Assembly: GCF_002855575.1 (NCBI RefSeq)
Contig: NZ_PKRQ01000003.1
Span: forward strand, 124,001 to 188,000
DNA length: 64,000 nucleotides
Direction: 5' to 3'
Origin: Tabrizicola sp. TH137
GTDB lineage: Bacteria; Pseudomonadota; Alphaproteobacteria; Rhodobacterales; Rhodobacteraceae
Shown: positions 60,450 to 64,000 of the stretch, piece by piece
Layout: every line of letters starts with the position of its first letter
How positions within the stretch are numbered: the stretch's first letter is position 1
The notes under the pieces: model-generated
What the model saw: only the letters and a program-made list of their open reading frames with translations
What the model was told of the DNA's origin: nothing
Database searches by the model: none
Translations under genes and position numbers: made by a program

Positions 60450-61661
60450 ATGGACTTCGACGCAATCTTCCAGGACCAGCTCGACAGGCTCAAGGCCGAA
60501 GGCAATTACCGCGTCTTCGCCGATCTTGAACGTCGCTGCGGGTCCTTCCCTCGTGCCGCCAATCACAAGGACGGCAAGGTGCGCGATGTCACCGTCTGGT
60601 GCTCGAACGACTATCTGGGCATGGGCCAGAACGAAACCGTGGTGAAGGCCATGGTCGATGCCGTGCAGACCTGCGGCACCGGCGCGGGCGGCACCCGCAA
60701 CATCTCGGGCACCAATCACCACCACCTGCTTCTCGAACAGGAACTCGCCGATCTGCACGGGAAAGAGGCGGCGCTTCTCTTCACCTCCGGCTATGTCTCC
60801 AACTGGGCTGCCCTCTCCACCCTCGGCGCGCGCATCCCCAATGCGGTGATCCTCTCGGACGAGAAGAACCACGCCTCCATGATCGAAGGCATCCGCCATT
60901 CCCGCGCCGACAAGGTGCTGTGGCGGCATAATGACTGGCGCGACCTCGACCGCAAGCTGCACGCCGTGGGCGACCGGCCCAAGATCGTGGCCTTCGAAAG
61001 CGTCTATTCCATGGACGGCGACATCGCCCCGATCCGCGAAATCGTCGAGGTCTGCGAAGCCCATGGCGCCCTCTCCTATATCGACGAAGTCCACGCCGTC
61101 GGCATGTATGGCCCCCATGGCGGCGGCGTGACCGAAGAGCTTGGCCTCGCCCATCGCATCGACCTGATCGAAGGCACGCTGGGCAAAGCCTATGGCTGCG
61201 TCGGCGGCTATATCACCGGCTCCGCCGCGCTCTGCGATTTCGTGCGCAGCTTCGCCTCCGGCTTCATCTTCACCACCGCCCTGCCCCCGGCCGTGGCCGC
61301 CGCCGCCGCCGCCTCGATCCGCCACCTGAAACAGTCCGACGAGGAACGCCGCGCCCAGAAGGCCAATGTGGCCAAGCTGCGCGCCCGGCTGGATCGGGCG
61401 GGCATCCCGCATATGGCCAATGACAGCCACATCATCCCCGTGATGATCGGCGATCCGGTGAAATGCCGCATGGTCTCCAACATCCTGATGGATGACTGGG
61501 GCATCTATGTGCAGCCGATCAACTATCCGACGGTGCCAAAAGGCACGGAACGGCTGCGCATCACGCCCGGCCCCTTGCACTCGGATGCGGATATTGATCA
61601 TCTCGTCACCGCGCTCGCCTCGCTCTGGCAGCGCTGCGCCGTGGCACATGCCGTGGCCTAG
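60450..61661 (+). CDS. hemA: 5-aminolevulinate synthase
   Basis: PLP enzyme condensing glycine and succinyl-CoA to ALA, the precursor of heme and bacteriochlorophyll. It has 403 aa from ATG 60450 (AGGAA about 10 bases upstream; GTG 60441 would place the start on the ribosome site). Landmarks are [56 protein letters not shown] and the PLP lysine Lys246 in [13 protein letters not shown]. Ends the acsF-puhE-hemA string. Confidence 0.96.
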   Translation: MDFDAIFQDQLDRLKAEGNYRVFADLERRCGSFPRAANHKDGKVRDVTVWCSNDYLGMGQNETVVKAMVDAVQTCGTGAGGTRNISGTNHHHLLLEQELADLHGKEAALLFTSGYVSNWAALSTLGARIPNAVILSDEKNHASMIEGIRHSRADKVLWRHNDWRDLDRKLHAVGDRPKIVAFESVYSMDGDIAPIREIVEVCEAHGALSYIDEVHAVGMYGPHGGGVTEELGLAHRIDLIEGTLGKAYGCVGGYITGSAALCDFVRSFASGFIFTTALPPAVAAAAAASIRHLKQSDEERRAQKANVAKLRARLDRAGIPHMANDSHIIPVMIGDPVKCRMVSNILMDDWGIYVQPINYPTVPKGTERLRITPGPLHSDADIDHLVTALASLWQRCAVAHAVA

Positions 61662-61750
61662 GCGGAAAACTTCACAACCCCATCACGAAGACTTGCCAGA
61701 CAGCAGCGGCGAACCACATTAGACTGCGCCAAGAAACCGGGAGGATCCCC

Positions 61751-62230
61751 ATGAAGACCAGACTGACTGCCCTTGCCGTTCTTTCCACCATCATCGCCGC
61801 CCCCGCATTCGCGGCCGGCGATGCCGAAGCGGGCGCCAAGGTGTTCAACAAGTGCCAGACCTGCCACGTCGTCGCCAACGAAGCCGGCGAAGTGCTGGCT
61901 GGCCGCAACGCGAAGACCGGGCCGAACCTCTACGGCGTCGTGGGTCGTGCCGCCGGCACCTACCCGGAATTCAAATATGGTGAATCGATCGTCGCTCTTG
62001 GCGCCGGCGGCTATACCTGGACCGAGGCCGATCTGGCCGTCTATCTCGCCGACCCGGCGAAGTTCCTGAAGGAAAAGCTGGGCGACGACAAGGCGAAGTC
62101 GAAGATGTCGTTCAAGCTGACCAACGAAACCGAAGCCGCGAACGTGGCCGCCTTCCTCGCCTCCTTCTCGGCCGCTCCGGCCGCTGCCGAAGGCGAGGCT
62201 GCGCCGGCCGAAGGCGAAGCGACCAACTGA
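61751..62230 (+). CDS. cycA: cytochrome c2
   Basis: Soluble periplasmic class I cytochrome c that re-reduces the photo-oxidized reaction centre. It has 159 aa with a 22-residue signal peptide (ending APAFAA). Heme motif Cys35-Gln-Thr-Cys38-His39; the axial Met is Met119 in AKSKMSFKLTNE. NAKTGPNLYGVVGRAAGTYP is diagnostic of the c2 group. An unusual Ala/Glu-rich tail (EGEAAPAEGEATN) extends the C-terminus. GGGAGGA precedes the ATG; the 89-bp gap after hemA probably has its own promoter. Confidence 0.95.
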   Translation: MKTRLTALAVLSTIIAAPAFAAGDAEAGAKVFNKCQTCHVVANEAGEVLAGRNAKTGPNLYGVVGRAAGTYPEFKYGESIVALGAGGYTWTEADLAVYLADPAKFLKEKLGDDKAKSKMSFKLTNETEAANVAAFLASFSAAPAAAEGEAAPAEGEATN

Positions 62231-62252
62231 TCCGTCCCGACGGATGGATGAA

Positions 62253-62285
62253 GGCCCGTCTGCCCCTCGGCAGACGGGCCTTTTT
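62253..62285 (+). terminator. Rho-independent terminator of cycA
   Basis: A perfect 12-bp stem GGCCCGTCTGCC/GGCAGACGGGCC with a 4-nt CCTC loop, followed by TTTTT. It is 22 bp behind the cycA stop and ends the photosynthesis cluster on this side. Confidence 0.92.
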
Positions 62286-62345
62286 CTTTGCCACGCGCTG
62301 CCCGCCCCCGACCGGCGGCCCCTTGCCAGAGGGTCACCCTGACCT

Positions 62346-62643
62346 GCGCTGCGTGGCCACAGTTTGCTGTACAGTTCGCGGCACAGGATACGGCACAGCC
62401 GTCGCGCCGTCCCAAGGTCCCCTCGCCCCCCTCGGGCGTTGCCGAAACCCCGTTCCGGCGTGCGCTGCGTGGCCACAGATTGCTGCACAGTTTGCGGCAC
62501 AGGATACGGCACAGCCGGTGCGCCGTCCCAAGGTCCCCTCGCCCCCTCGGGCGTTGCCGAAACCCCGTTCCGGCGCGCGCTGCGTGGCCACAGTTTGCTG
62601 CACAGTTTGCGGCACAGGATACGGCACAGCCGTTGCGCCGCCC
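62346..62643. repeat. 115/116-bp tandem direct repeat, about 2.6 copies
   Basis: Copies start at 62346, 62462 and 62577 (third truncated), each opening GCGCTGCGTGGCCACAG. They differ by only a few substitutions and one C in a homopolymer. Each copy contains three 12-bp sub-repeats: GTTTGCTGCACA, GTTTGCGGCACA and GGATACGGCACA. The array fills most of the 419-bp cycA-urtE gap, which holds no gene that I can support, only the cycA terminator and this repeat. A related single element lies between crtC and tspO. Confidence 0.9.
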
Positions 62644-62649
62644 TTTTCC

Positions 62650-63345
62650 CTAGACCGAAACCGTTGCCCGCAGCGTGTCCTGCGACAGTTCCGCCTTCGT
62701 CCCCTCCAGCGCAACCGCCCCGCGCTTGAGCACATAGAACCGGTCCGCCAGCCCATAGGCGAAGTCAAAATACTGTTCCACCAATATGATAGCCATGTCC
62801 CCCTTGCCCCGCAGGTAGGAAATGACACGCCCGATCTGCTGGATGATATTGGGCTGGATGCCCTCCGTCGGCTCGTCCAGCAGCAGCACGCGCGGCTTCA
62901 TGATCATCGCCCGCGCAATCGCCAATTGCTGCTGCTGCCCCCCGGAAAGATCACCCCCCCGGCGATGGCCCATGTCCCTAAGTACCGGGAAAAGCTCATA
63001 TATTTCTTCGGGAATTCGATGTTCGGACTTCGGCAGCAGGGCAAAGGCGGTTTGCATGTTCTCCGTGACCGTCAGCAACGGAAAGATCATCCGCCCCTGC
63101 GGCACCACCGCCAACCCCCGCTTCGCCATCCCCTGGGGCGGCACCTTCGGCACCTCCTCCCCACCAAGGAAGACCTTCCCCCCCGACCGCGGATGCGTCC
63201 CCGCCAAGGCCTTGAGAAGAGAGGTTTTCCCCACCCCGTTCGTGCCCATGACGCAGGTCACTTCACCCGCCTTGGCCTCCATGTCGATGCCGTAAAGGAT
63301 CTGCGACCCGCCATAATGCAGCGTCAGCCCTTCGGTCCTGATCAT
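62650..63345 (-). CDS. urtE: urea ABC transporter ATP-binding protein UrtE
   Basis: ATPase of the branched-chain-amino-acid/urea-type ABC importer family. It has 231 aa. Walker [10 protein letters not shown], signature [15 protein letters not shown], and Walker [21 protein letters not shown]; the last phrase is characteristic of UrtE. The ATG at 63345 shares a base with the urtD stop (TGATG). It is the last gene of the operon, ending at the repeat array. Confidence 0.92.
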   Translation of the reverse strand: MIRTEGLTLHYGGSQILYGIDMEAKAGEVTCVMGTNGVGKTSLLKALAGTHPRSGGKVFLGGEEVPKVPPQGMAKRGLAVVPQGRMIFPLLTVTENMQTAFALLPKSEHRIPEEIYELFPVLRDMGHRRGGDLSGGQQQQLAIARAMIMKPRVLLLDEPTEGIQPNIIQQIGRVISYLRGKGDMAIILVEQYFDFAYGLADRFYVLKRGAVALEGTKAELSQDTLRATVSV

Positions 63346-64000
63346 CACCCGCGCCCCAGATAGACTTCGATAACCTGTTGATTTTTCGTGACATGATCCA
63401 GCGACCCTTCCGCCAGAACCGCCCCCTCATGCAGCACGGTCACCTTGCAGTTCAGCCGCCGCACGAATTCCATGTCATGCTCGACCACCACCACCGCCCG
63501 CGTCTTGGCCATCTCGACCAGCAGCGCCGTCGTATGCTCCCGCTCCGCCAGCGTCATGCCCGCCGCCGGTTCATCCACCAGCAAGAGCCGCGGCTCCTGC
63601 GCCAAAAGCATACCGATTTCAAGCCATTGCTTCTGCCCATGGCTCAACTCTCCGGCCTTGCGCGGCAGATGTTCGGCCAGCCCCACCTCCTCGGCCAGCG
63701 CCTCGACCTTCGCGCGATCCTCGGGCCCTTCCTTCCAGAACAGCACCCGCCACGGCGCCCGTTGCGCCTTCAGCGCCATGGTCAGGTTCTCGGCAACCGA
63801 CTGGTCCTCGAACACCGTCGGACGCTGGAACTTGCGCCCCACACCCACCCGCGCGATCTGCGCCTCCGACAGGGACAGCAGGGAAACCGAACGTTCTCCG
63901 AAGGTTACCGATCCTGTATCCGGCCGCGTCTTGCCCGTGACGATGTCCATGAAGGTCGTCTTGCCCGCGCCGTTCGGCCCGATGATCGCCCGCAATTCCT
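63345..64000 (-). CDS. urtD: urea ABC transporter ATP-binding protein UrtD (partial)
   Basis: Second ATPase of the urea importer, cut off by the window edge at its N-terminus. The visible part starts with [20 protein letters not shown] (Walker A). [20 protein letters not shown], the signature [20 protein letters not shown] and Walker [13 protein letters not shown] follow. The [13 protein letters not shown] variant of the signature is typical of UrtD. Overlaps urtE by its stop codon. Confidence 0.92.
   Translation of the reverse strand, partial: ELRAIIGPNGAGKTTFMDIVTGKTRPDTGSVTFGERSVSLLSLSEAQIARVGVGRKFQRPTVFEDQSVAENLTMALKAQRAPWRVLFWKEGPEDRAKVEALAEEVGLAEHLPRKAGELSHGQKQWLEIGMLLAQEPRLLLVDEPAAGMTLAEREHTTALLVEMAKTRAVVVVEHDMEFVRRLNCKVTVLHEGAVLAEGSLDHVTKNQQVIEVYLGRG

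Noticed and set aside
61662-61750. Sigma-70-like promoter before cycA (TTGCCA with CATTAG about 18 bp later)
   Set aside because: Match to consensus is poor and unsupported. A promoter is likely in the gap, but its position is not evident.
62346-62643. CRISPR array
   Set aside because: Units are 115-116 bp direct repeats in tandem without unique spacers, and there are no cas genes nearby.

Overview
The window carries an almost complete photosynthesis gene cluster (PGC) of a purple non-sulfur alphaproteobacterium, about 14.4-62.2 kb, with ordinary chromosomal genes on both sides. The DNA is very GC-rich with strong C/G third-position bias. Three things place the source in the Rhodobacteraceae, near Rhodobacter/Cereibacter and relatives: the gene order, the spheroidene/spheroidenone carotenoid genes including crtA, and a PufX-like gene at the end of the puf operon with no pufC. 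Species cannot be fixed from the sequence alone.

Left flank (1-14.4 kb): L,D-transpeptidase lipoprotein, D-lyxose-isomerase-like cupin, a divergent MATE pump/TetR pair with two matching palindromic operators, class-I glutamine amidotransferase-like hydrolase, DUF305 protein, class V aminotransferase, MsbA-like ABC exporter, YgfZ-like protein, a small conserved hypothetical, a PopZ-like acidic protein, a TolC-type protein, a Pcm-family methyltransferase and an FAH-family hydrolase.

PGC, minus-strand block (26.6 down to 14.4 kb): crtE-crtF-bchC-bchX-(23-codon ORF)-bchY-bchZ-pufQ-pufB-pufA-pufL-pufM-pufX, terminator, dxs. Central carotenoid block: crtD-crtC (+), tspO, crtB, crtI (-), crtA (+). 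Then bchI-bchD-bchO (+), and the minus-strand genes idi, bchP, pucC-like, bchG, bchJ, bchE, ppsR, ppaA. Finally a long plus-strand operon bchF-N-B-H-L-M-lhaA-puhA-B-C-bciE-acsF-puhE-hemA, followed by cycA (cytochrome c2). After a terminator and a tandem-repeat array, the window ends in urtE and a truncated urtD of a urea ABC transporter (minus).

Together the genes make ALA and isoprenoid precursors (hemA, dxs, idi), bacteriochlorophyll a (all bch genes plus both the oxygen-dependent AcsF/BciE and the oxygen-independent BchE cyclases), spheroidene-series carotenoids, reaction centre and LH1 (puf, puhA), assembly factors, and the electron carrier cytochrome c2. Ten perfect TGT-N12-ACA PpsR boxes sit in the promoter regions of bchC, crtE/crtD, crtI/crtA, bchG, bchE, ppaA and bchF. 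The repressor PpsR and its B12-binding antagonist PpaA are encoded inside the cluster, and an Fnr-type box precedes bchE.

The oddest features are: apparent non-AUG initiation of crtA (ATT) and bchD (CTG); a crtC with no usable start codon in its own frame; a 23-codon ORF that exactly tiles the bchX-bchY gap by overlapping start/stop codons; a dispersed hairpin repeat inserted in frame in bchB; and a 115-bp tandem repeat with 12-bp internal periodicity beyond cycA.
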